This document shows, one piece after another, positions 9,232-16,523 of a stretch of DNA of 64,000 bases. The stretch's first letter is position 1. Every line of letters begins with the position of its first letter. Below the pieces are notes generated by a model. It was given only the letters and a program-made list of their open reading frames with translations. It made no database searches and was not told where the DNA came from. This stretch comes from an uncultured Verrucomicrobiota bacterium (GTDB lineage Bacteria; Verrucomicrobiota; Verrucomicrobiia; Limisphaerales; UBA1412), in NCBI GenBank assembly GCA_944389455.1, contig CALXMK010000003.1:62001-126000 (forward strand). The letters are read 5' to 3'. A program made the translations under genes and the position numbers.

Positions 9232-10173
9232 ATGAACGGATTAGGAAATAGAATTTTGTTGTCGGTTTTATGTCTGTTTTTGCTCTGCGGAGCAAGAGCT
9301 GATGAAAAGGAGGAAGCTTTTGGAGCGGATATCGTTTTCAAGAATCCGCAGAGACGGTGGATGCAGCAGGAGGATTTAATCGCTTTGCTGAAAGAGCTTT
9401 CATATACAAAGTTTTCCGACACGGAATTTGATAAGAAGTTTGAGGTGATTCCCTTCAGGGAAGAGGTTGAGTTAAGCCAGGAGCAGAGGGATAAATTGAA
9501 GGAGGGAATCAAGAATATGTTTGCAGCCTATAGTGAAGGAGGTTTTGAAACGTATATGAGATTCCGCACTCCTCAGGGGCCGAAATGGAAGATGCCGATT
9601 CCGGTATGGAAAGGAGCCATGTTGGAATGGCTGGATAAGCAGAGGGAGGAAGGCAAAATAGAGGAGGTGAAGAAAACGGGGAAATTGCCCACCGAGCAGG
9701 AGATCTGGAGCTGGCAGTTTGATCAGATAACCCAGGGGAAGGGATATCAGGGGTATTGGACGGGAGTGTGTCTAAAGCCGCTGAGCGCGGAGGAACTGCG
9801 GGAGTACGGAGCACCGAGAAGTTCCGAACTTTATGGGATAAGAGTCTTCGAGTCGGAACGGCTGTTAGATCTGCGCAGCGAATTAACCAAAAGTCAAGAG
9901 ACTAAATATTCAACGTGGTATTGGAATTTTGATTCTTCCGATAATTCTTATATAGAAGAACCGACCGTCAGGCAGATATTGGTTCAGGAGAAGAAGCTGA
10001 TCTATGCGGATTGTTTTCTGATCGTAAGCCGAGAAGGGGAATATGAGTGCCGTCCGGTTTATATCCGTTATTACTGGAATCCGGACTGCGGGATATGGGT
10101 TCCGAGTGAGATGAGATTAGGTTTGGGAGAGCCCTTTGTAGAGAATACTAAAGAAATTTATGAGATGTTTTAA
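9232..10173 (+). CDS. unknown secreted protein B1
   Basis: This 313-residue protein has a clear signal peptide (MNGLGNRILLSVLCLFLLCGARA, cleavage likely before DEKEE). Blocks shared with the A proteins are AAYSEGGFETYMRFRTPQG (98-116), GKGYQGYWTGVCLKP (169-183), YGIRVFESERLLDLRSEL (201-218) and YADCFLIVSREGE ... YIRYYW ... GIWVPSEMRLG (258-298). A and B therefore belong to one divergent family. I chose the ATG at 9232 over the in-frame GTG at 9205 for two reasons: the GTG is GTA in the duplicate copy, and the ATG is preceded by GAGGAGAAATAAA. It has no recognisable catalytic motif. It probably forms an operon with A1. Confidence 0.8.
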   Translation: MNGLGNRILLSVLCLFLLCGARADEKEEAFGADIVFKNPQRRWMQQEDLIALLKELSYTKFSDTEFDKKFEVIPFREEVELSQEQRDKLKEGIKNMFAAYSEGGFETYMRFRTPQGPKWKMPIPVWKGAMLEWLDKQREEGKIEEVKKTGKLPTEQEIWSWQFDQITQGKGYQGYWTGVCLKPLSAEELREYGAPRSSELYGIRVFESERLLDLRSELTKSQETKYSTWYWNFDSSDNSYIEEPTVRQILVQEKKLIYADCFLIVSREGEYECRPVYIRYYWNPDCGIWVPSEMRLGLGEPFVENTKEIYEMF

Positions 10174-10317
10174 GTTTCAGAGTGGATTCAGAGAAAAGAT
10201 AACTTTGGTGAATTGTATTTTTTATCATAAAGGTATTTTTTTCTTTTATTTAAGATAGATTTAGGGTATAGATTAACCATTATTTTGTCTGTGTAAGTAT
10301 ATGATTAAAAATTAAAT

Positions 10318-11253
10318 ATGAAGTCGAAATTAAAATATTTAGCGGCGGTGGGATTGCTGATTGTATTAGCTGCGGCGGCAATTTTATTGAAGAATAAGCT
10401 GCCGTTGGCAGATCCTGATGCGGGACAGCCGTTGCTGGTGGAGGCGAAGCAGACGGAGCAGCAATGGGAGAGATTGGAATTTTTCCCAGTATCGGATACT
10501 AACAGATTCTATCATTATCTGAAAGGACTGCCGATTCAAGGGGCGGAATCGCTGACGGAGGAACAGCTGGAGAAAGTTTATACGACCTTTTTATCAATGG
10601 TGCGGGCCTATACGGAAGGGACGTATGAGGCGTATATGAATTTCCGTTTTCCGCCCGGAGTGAAGTTTATTAAAAATCAGCAAGATGCTGATCTCAGATA
10701 CAGGTCATGGGATCCGCAAGATAAATATTGGAAGCAGCTGCATCCGGATTCCGATATTACAGAACCGACCGATGAGGAGCTTTATCATTGGAGTGTTTAT
10801 ACTCGCTCGGAAGGAAAGTATTATAAAGATGTATGGCAGGGAGTTTGTATCGATCCCAAAGAGATTTACGAAAAGCTAGGACAGGTAAATCGAGAAGAAA
10901 AGAGAGCGAAAGCGGGAATTTATATTTATGAAGGATTGGAGGCTCTTGAAAATCTGTTGGAGAGTTCTTCGTATTGGAAAGTAACCGGATCCACATTTAC
11001 TGCGGCGGGAGGGATAGCACGCGTTTTAATACCTTCCTATTTAAGCAGTACGTTCCCCAAGGTAGGGACAACTGAGATAGATCCCGAGTGGAAGAGTATG
11101 GCGTGTTATTTTTTCGTAAAATCTCCCGGTCAGCCGATAGCTCCTTTCTATTTCTACTTTTTTTGGGAGAAGGAGGGAGCTCAGTGGGTGCCGGTAGATA
11201 GAATTGTGGGGAGTTTGCTGCCGGAAGGTCCCCTGATGCTTAGTTTTCTCTAG
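10318..11253 (+). CDS. unknown membrane-anchored protein A2
   Basis: This 311-residue protein is the duplicate of A1 and has the same N-terminal hydrophobic segment. Residues 1-134 are identical to A1, and the DNA of this part also appears identical, which points to recent duplication or gene conversion. Later differences are clustered: HASLLSVSDGKYF in A1 becomes HWSVYTRSEGKYY here, YFRLISSTFNAAGGMAIS becomes YWKVTGSTFTAAGGIARV, and the last 15 residues differ. Many of these changes are non-synonymous. The family blocks WQGVCIDP and FWEKEGAQWVPV are kept, so the protein is probably functional. Its role is unknown. Confidence 0.8.
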   Translation: MKSKLKYLAAVGLLIVLAAAAILLKNKLPLADPDAGQPLLVEAKQTEQQWERLEFFPVSDTNRFYHYLKGLPIQGAESLTEEQLEKVYTTFLSMVRAYTEGTYEAYMNFRFPPGVKFIKNQQDADLRYRSWDPQDKYWKQLHPDSDITEPTDEELYHWSVYTRSEGKYYKDVWQGVCIDPKEIYEKLGQVNREEKRAKAGIYIYEGLEALENLLESSSYWKVTGSTFTAAGGIARVLIPSYLSSTFPKVGTTEIDPEWKSMACYFFVKSPGQPIAPFYFYFFWEKEGAQWVPVDRIVGSLLPEGPLMLSFL

Positions 11254-11292
11254 GGAGAGAAGAGAGTAAAAGAGAGATTGAGGAGAAATAAA

Positions 11293-12237
11293 ATGAACGG
11301 ATTAGGAAATAGAATTTTGTTGTCGGTTTTATGTCTGTTTTTGCTCTGCGGAGCAAGAGCTGATGAAAAGGAGGAAGCTTTTGGAGCGGATATCGTCTTC
11401 AAGAATCCGCAGAGACGGTGGATGCAGCAGGAGGATTTAATCGCTTTGCTGAAAGAGCTTTCATATACGAAGTTTTCCGACACGGAATTTGATAAGAAGT
11501 TTGAGGTGATTCCCTTCAGGGAAGAAGTTGAGTTAAGTCAGGAGCAGAGGGATAAATTGAAGGAGGGAATCAAGAATATGTTTGCGGCCTATAGTGAAGG
11601 AGGTTTGGAAGCGTATATGAGATTTCGCACTCCTCAGGGGCTGAAATGGAAGATGCCAATCCAGGTATGGAAAGGAGCTTTATTAGAATGGCTGGATAAG
11701 CAGAGGGAGGAAGGCAAAATAGAGGAGGTGAAGAGATCGGGGAAATTGCCTTCCGAGCAGGAGATCTGGAGCCGGCAGTTTGATCAGATAACCCAGGGGA
11801 AGGGGTATCAGGGATACTGGACGGGAGTGTGCCTGAAGCCGCTGAGCGCGGAGGAACTGCGGGAGTACGGAGCGCCGAGAGAATCCGAACTTTATGGGAT
11901 AAGAGTTTTCGAGTCGGAGTGGTTGCTAAATCTACGCAGCGAATTGACCAAAAGGCAAAAGACTAAATATTCAACGTGGTATTGGAATTTTGATTTTTCC
12001 AGCGATTCTAAATATATAGAAGAACCGACCGTCAGGCAGATATTGGCTCAGGAGAAGAAGCTGATCTATGCGGATTGTTTTCTGATCGTAAGCCGAGAAG
12101 GGGAATATGAGTGCCGTCCGATTTATATCCGTTATTACTGGAATCCGGACTGTGGGATATGGGTTCCGAATGAGATGAGATTAGGTTTGGGAGAGCCCTT
12201 TGTAGAGAATACTGAGGGAATTTATGAGATGTTCTGA
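11293..12237 (+). CDS. unknown secreted protein B2
   Basis: This 314-residue protein is the duplicate of B1, with the same signal peptide (cleavage after GARA). Differences from B1 are scattered, for example GGFETYMRF to GGLEAYMRF and PIPVWKGAML to PIQVWKGALL, plus a one-residue insertion near the NFDFSSDSKYIEEP segment. The position matching the upstream GTG of B1 is GTA here, leaving the ATG at 11293 as the natural start. An upstream TTG at 11278 is possible but unlikely. The next gene is the GT-C-like membrane protein, 39 bp downstream, so A2-B2 and that gene may be cotranscribed. Confidence 0.8.
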   Translation: MNGLGNRILLSVLCLFLLCGARADEKEEAFGADIVFKNPQRRWMQQEDLIALLKELSYTKFSDTEFDKKFEVIPFREEVELSQEQRDKLKEGIKNMFAAYSEGGLEAYMRFRTPQGLKWKMPIQVWKGALLEWLDKQREEGKIEEVKRSGKLPSEQEIWSRQFDQITQGKGYQGYWTGVCLKPLSAEELREYGAPRESELYGIRVFESEWLLNLRSELTKRQKTKYSTWYWNFDFSSDSKYIEEPTVRQILAQEKKLIYADCFLIVSREGEYECRPIYIRYYWNPDCGIWVPNEMRLGLGEPFVENTEGIYEMF

Positions 12238-12276
12238 GGGTATTTAGCTAAAGAATAAGAGCTGCCAGACATTCCA

Positions 12277-14175
12277 ATGAAAGAAAAACTGAAATTTTAT
12301 CTATTGATTCTGTTTGCAACAGGGATTTTTTTAACGATTTTCTTTTTTGCCGGAGGAGCGGATTCTGAGCGGCTTTATTCCAGAGGGTATTATCACGCGC
12401 AGGTCCATTCGCTGCAAAACGGAGAACTGAAGCTCTCTCCCCATATAGAGGCCTTGGAGTTTGACTTGGCTTGGTATAACGGAGGGGTGCAGCAGATTTG
12501 GGGCTTGGGAGTGCCGCTCTGGATGTGGCTTTTTGAAAAGCCGGCGGAGGCGCTTGGAGGGTATTGCTCCGATGTGACCATGTTATTGACGGCATTGGGA
12601 TTACTGCTGTTTTATACTTTCAGCGCGGGAGGAATGCTCTATAAAAGAGGTGTTTCGTCGGAAGGAGTTATTCTCTTTTGCGGATTTATCGTTTTCTCTC
12701 CTCCTTTGTGGATATTTTTCTGGTCTCCCAATGGGGTTTATGAGATAGCCGGAATTTATGCTCTGATTTGCGGGTTGGCACTTTTAGTGGGAGTGGTTCG
12801 ATATGCGGCGGAGCGGCGAAATATCGATTTTTTTATCGTCTGTTTTCTGGCCGGTTTTTCGGCCAATATACGGCCTACGTATGGAATTTATGGGGTAGCA
12901 GCGGGGGCTGTGGTATTGTTTCTTTCTCTCTATGAGAGAAGAGCGGAAAATCGAGTCCGGGTGTGGATGAGGACGTTGAGCGGAGGACTCCTGATTTTAG
13001 GAGGATTACTGTTTTTGTGTTGGAGTAATCAGGTGCGGTTTGGGAGTGCGTTTGAGTTTGGACATAATTTGAGCCATTCAGCCGCTAATATCGTTTATTT
13101 GACGCGGTTTGGGAATCCGTGTGAGGAGGCGAGTTTATGGAGTCTGTGCGGAGAGCTTTTTTTCTGGATTTTTACCCAACCTCACGGAGAATGGCTAATG
13201 GCGCCTATCCCTCGCTGGAGGGATATTTATCAGCCTACATTCGGAATGACCTGGTTGGTTATGCTGATTTTGTGCGGAGTTCTGTTTTGCGGGTTTATTC
13301 GGGTCTATAGGCGTGCTTTGCGGGGGAATATGAGGCACGCTTGCGGCAGGATAGGAACGGAGGAGTCAGGCGTGCTTAGCCGGCCGGTCATGGTGTTTAG
13401 CCTGCTGTTTTTCTTCCTACTGCCGTTTCTTGTTTTGGCTCTCTTTTATCTGCGTTTTGCCACTCTTTCCACCCGTTACATACAGGATTTTGCGCCGGCT
13501 CTGACTGCGGGGCTTTATTGTGGGATTTTTTGCGCGGCGGGACGTTGGAAAAAATGGGTTTGGAGGGCGTTGTATCTGTTCCTTTGCTGGAAGCTCTGTT
13601 TTTTGGTCACTACTCCGGCTGCAGAGAGGCGTTGGATAAAAGCGGTTTTAGGGAAAGATGGAATTTTCGCTGCGGAAGGGAAAAAAATTGCCGACTTTGA
13701 TGGAGTTTATACCTTGGAAAATCATCCTGTGCAGACGGAAATGAGTCCTAACGGACAGGGGTGGAATGAGAAGAGCGGAGAGGCGGAGGCTATAGTGCTT
13801 CTGGCAGTGGATCAGCCGGAATATCTGGAGTTGATTTTGGGAAAAGAAAAAGGGGATATAGAAGGCGTTTATCGGGCAAAAATCAATAATATTGAATTGC
13901 CCAGGGAAGAGATAAAAACGATTGCCTATGGAACGAATGAAGCGGTGAGAGTGAGATTTAGTCTTACGGAAGAGATATTGCGGCAAAGAGGAGATCAGCT
14001 GGTGAGCCTCTGCTTTTCTCCAAGTTTTTGGGAAGGGGATATGAAGCGCACACGGCAGCTTTATCAAGTTCGGTGGAGAGATAAAGAGGATATATCGGAC
14101 TCTTCCAAACCAGGGAGTGAGACACAGAATCAGCAGGAAGTCGGAACTCCAGATAACTCCCAATCTCTGCCTTAG
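12277..14175 (+). CDS. GT-C-type membrane glycosyltransferase-like protein
   Basis: This 632-residue polytopic protein has a first membrane helix at about 7-27, a soluble loop containing EALEFDLAWYNGGVQQIWGLG (about residues 58-78), about ten more hydrophobic segments to residue 460, and a soluble C-terminal region (about 470-632). A large acidic first extracytoplasmic loop followed by many helices is the general layout of GT-C polyprenyl-phosphate-sugar glycosyltransferases or mannosyltransferases. I see no family-defining motif, so substrate and reaction are unknown. The tail, rich in Q, S, P and E, is likely disordered. It lies 39 bp after B2 and ends at a strong bidirectional terminator. 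Proximity suggests a link to the A/B secreted proteins, but this is inference. Confidence 0.6.
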   Translation: MKEKLKFYLLILFATGIFLTIFFFAGGADSERLYSRGYYHAQVHSLQNGELKLSPHIEALEFDLAWYNGGVQQIWGLGVPLWMWLFEKPAEALGGYCSDVTMLLTALGLLLFYTFSAGGMLYKRGVSSEGVILFCGFIVFSPPLWIFFWSPNGVYEIAGIYALICGLALLVGVVRYAAERRNIDFFIVCFLAGFSANIRPTYGIYGVAAGAVVLFLSLYERRAENRVRVWMRTLSGGLLILGGLLFLCWSNQVRFGSAFEFGHNLSHSAANIVYLTRFGNPCEEASLWSLCGELFFWIFTQPHGEWLMAPIPRWRDIYQPTFGMTWLVMLILCGVLFCGFIRVYRRALRGNMRHACGRIGTEESGVLSRPVMVFSLLFFFLLPFLVLALFYLRFATLSTRYIQDFAPALTAGLYCGIFCAAGRWKKWVWRALYLFLCWKLCFLVTTPAAERRWIKAVLGKDGIFAAEGKKIADFDGVYTLENHPVQTEMSPNGQGWNEKSGEAEAIVLLAVDQPEYLELILGKEKGDIEGVYRAKINNIELPREEIKTIAYGTNEAVRVRFSLTEEILRQRGDQLVSLCFSPSFWEGDMKRTRQLYQVRWRDKEDISDSSKPGSETQNQQEVGTPDNSQSLP

Positions 14176-14200
14176 GAGAGGCGGCGAGAGATTGGAAATG

Positions 14201-14252
14201 ACTCCTCCCGCCTGTTTATTCAGCTATTATAGCGGGAGGAGTATCGTTTTTT
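14201..14252. terminator. bidirectional terminator between convergent genes
   Basis: ACTCCTCCCGC at 14201-14211 pairs perfectly with GCGGGAGGAGT at 14232-14242, followed by a T run at 14247-14252. It separates the GT-C-like gene (+) from the 747-residue glycosidase-like gene (-). Confidence 0.85.
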
Positions 14253-14255
14253 CTA

Positions 14256-16499
14256 TCAATTCCCCTGTGTAATCGGAAGAGTGTATTCTACACTTTCGCC
14301 TGCTTTGATAGATATTTTACGGTCCCAGTTCAGAAAGGCATTTTCGCCTAGAGGAAGGGAGGCTTGATGAGCGTTTTCGGCCAACAAGGTGACTGTGGCA
14401 TCGTATTTCGTGGGATTTTTCAGACGCAGAATAAGCCGTTCGGTATTCTGATCTATTATTTCGGCTTCTACATGATCAAAGACGAAAAGAGTAGGAAGAT
14501 CGGTTCTGATATAGATTCCGGGGATTTCCAGAGCCATCAGAGCCCCATTGGTTTCATTCCAACCGGTTTTGCCGCCGTCGCCTCTGGAGCCTCGGCTATC
14601 GGCGTCACAATAGGTCAATCGTTCGGTGATTTTGCCGTTAGGCTGAATTCCTTCCGCGTGAGCGTGGATGATATCCCGAAGCAATTCCGCATAAAGAGAG
14701 CTGCCGGTAGCACGATAGATTTTGAATAAAGCATCACCTGATTGGGTGCAGAAACCGGGAGCCCCATGTTTATTCTGAGTGCTGGCCCAGACGGCTCCTG
14801 TCAGATTGGCTCCTAAACGGGCCAGAGGTGTATTCCCCGGCAGCCGATATGGGAACGAGACGGTCCAAGTGGCGCACAGATGGGCCAAATGTTTAGCTCG
14901 ATCCAGATAAAGTTTTTGACCGGTGATTTCATAAAGAGTAATAAATGAAGTGGTTAAAGCAATTGCTGTTTCAGAGTCCGCATTTTGAAGAATATCTCCG
15001 CAGCCGCCGGAGGTAAAGCCGATGAGAGAAAATTGATTCCAGAAGGATTCTGCCGCTTGAGAAGCGACTTCCAGATATTGAGGAGAGTTATAATATTGGG
15101 AGGCCAAAGCTAATCCGGCAGGAGCGATAGCACCGCCGGTCGTGTTGTAAGCCGCGATATTGCCGGATTCCACCTCCAGATAATTTCCCCAAGTATGATG
15201 TTTTTGCCAAGTGTTGACAAAGGCCTCTGCCAGCAGCCGGATATTTTCTTCCCATTCGGGGCGGATGATAGATGTTTTATCCATTGCCTTGAGGAGCATA
15301 AATTGCTTGGTCATCCAATATAGAATATCTGCGTTTCTGCGAGTGAGTGCCATTTTTTTGTTATAAAGGGAAGCATCCCTATAGAATACGTTTCCGTCAG
15401 CACCCAAAACGTCATAGTAATATCCGCTTTTGCCTTTGGCTCTGGGAAGCGCAAAGTCAAAGGTATTTTGGACTCGTAAGTCGTGCTCTTTGTCATTGAG
15501 AGCAAGGATTGGGTAGGTATTGATTAAACCACCGATCCAGCCAAAAGAGATCCAATTCGCATTTTCCGGACAGTAGTATTGCCAAGTATCTCCCGTATAA
15601 TAGCGCTCATCTATATTTTTAACCATCTGAGTGAATACTTCACTCATAGGGATGAGATTTCTGAGCGGGGAGGAGGGAATATGCGTTTTGCGTTCCAGCA
15701 TAAATCGTTCTAGCAGAGCTGGAACATCCGGACAGGAAAAGGAAATTTCGGTTATTCGAAGCGTGATTTGATCTCCCGTTTGGACGGATATGCCTCTGTC
15801 CGGACTTGGGCTGAAACCGATAAATTCAGGTTTTTTCTCACGAACCCCCGGAGCGCTGATGACAATTGAGGCAATACTCCTATCCGGTGATTCTTCTACA
15901 ATGAGGGCGTTATCCAGAATCTGATTCTGATATTCTATTCCTTGATCTGTCAGCAGAATACTCCCTTTCTGATTGGCGCGTTCCAAGAGGACAATAGCCG
16001 GAGTCGCAGTGTTGTTGACTAGCACTTCCAGTCTTGATTCGGCTCCAAATTCGGGGGATAGCTGCGGAATTGGGTTTGAGGTCAGCGCAAGATCCTTTCG
16101 ATAGTAATCCGAGGGATCGAGCCCCGTAGCGTATTGTCTGTTCACAATCCTCTGACGGTTTCCGTTATAAACAGAAGCCGGAATCATCAGATAGTTGTCA
16201 CTGCACCAACTATAGAGGTCAAAAGCGACAGCAACTCCTGCATTCTCCAGATTTTGCTTGGCTGTAAAGGTGAATTGGTAAAGTTTTTTCTCACCTTGTG
16301 ACATGATGTCTGTTGTTGCCTTCCAAGAGGAGTCGGAGGTGATTTCAGTGCATTTTTCCAATTGAGCTTGATTATAAGTGCACTCCAACAGACGGAATTT
16401 CTGTTGAGGAGCTTGTTTTAAGGGAAGCCATTTGGGTGCTGCCAAAGCGGCTGAAGCAGTGGCCATACAGAATCCAAGGAATAAACAAATGAATCTCAT
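14256..16499 (-). CDS. secreted alpha/alpha-barrel glycosidase-like protein
   Basis: This 747-residue protein has a signal peptide (MRFICLFLGFCMATASAALAA). The N-terminal 280 residues look beta-rich. From about 290 to 660 the sequence alternates predicted helices with aromatic turns (WISFGWIGGLINTYPIL, YLEVESGNIAAYNTTGGAIAP, GFTSGGCGDILQNADSETAIAL, WTVSFPYRLPGN), as in six-hairpin glycosidases and some polysaccharide lyases. A small beta domain ends the protein. I cannot name the family, and no catalytic pair is certain. It is the second gene of an apparent operon: the upstream LamG/alpha-galactosidase-like gene stops only 25 bp before it. Joint action on one exported glycan is likely by context. 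Confidence 0.6.
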   Translation of the reverse strand: MRFICLFLGFCMATASAALAAPKWLPLKQAPQQKFRLLECTYNQAQLEKCTEITSDSSWKATTDIMSQGEKKLYQFTFTAKQNLENAGVAVAFDLYSWCSDNYLMIPASVYNGNRQRIVNRQYATGLDPSDYYRKDLALTSNPIPQLSPEFGAESRLEVLVNNTATPAIVLLERANQKGSILLTDQGIEYQNQILDNALIVEESPDRSIASIVISAPGVREKKPEFIGFSPSPDRGISVQTGDQITLRITEISFSCPDVPALLERFMLERKTHIPSSPLRNLIPMSEVFTQMVKNIDERYYTGDTWQYYCPENANWISFGWIGGLINTYPILALNDKEHDLRVQNTFDFALPRAKGKSGYYYDVLGADGNVFYRDASLYNKKMALTRRNADILYWMTKQFMLLKAMDKTSIIRPEWEENIRLLAEAFVNTWQKHHTWGNYLEVESGNIAAYNTTGGAIAPAGLALASQYYNSPQYLEVASQAAESFWNQFSLIGFTSGGCGDILQNADSETAIALTTSFITLYEITGQKLYLDRAKHLAHLCATWTVSFPYRLPGNTPLARLGANLTGAVWASTQNKHGAPGFCTQSGDALFKIYRATGSSLYAELLRDIIHAHAEGIQPNGKITERLTYCDADSRGSRGDGGKTGWNETNGALMALEIPGIYIRTDLPTLFVFDHVEAEIIDQNTERLILRLKNPTKYDATVTLLAENAHQASLPLGENAFLNWDRKISIKAGESVEYTLPITQGN

Positions 16500-16523
16500 T
16501 TTATGATAAGTATTGGATAAAGA

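Larger units (their letters stand above)
8172..10173 (+). repeat. tandem duplication, unit 1 (A1-B1)
   Basis: The unit begins about 88 bp before the A1 start and ends at the B1 stop. It matches unit 2 at a constant offset of about 2,058 bp. The shared upstream segment includes an identical block (ATGATTAAAAATTAAAT) directly before both A starts. The first roughly 400 bp of the two A genes appear identical by eye. Similarity stops abruptly after the B stop codons. Confidence 0.92.
10230..12237 (+). repeat. tandem duplication, unit 2 (A2-B2)
   Basis: This is the second copy of the two-gene block at 8172-10173. The copied promoter-proximal segment runs from about 10230 to the A2 start at 10318. 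Homology ends at the B2 stop (12235-12237), just before the GT-C-like gene. Confidence 0.92.
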
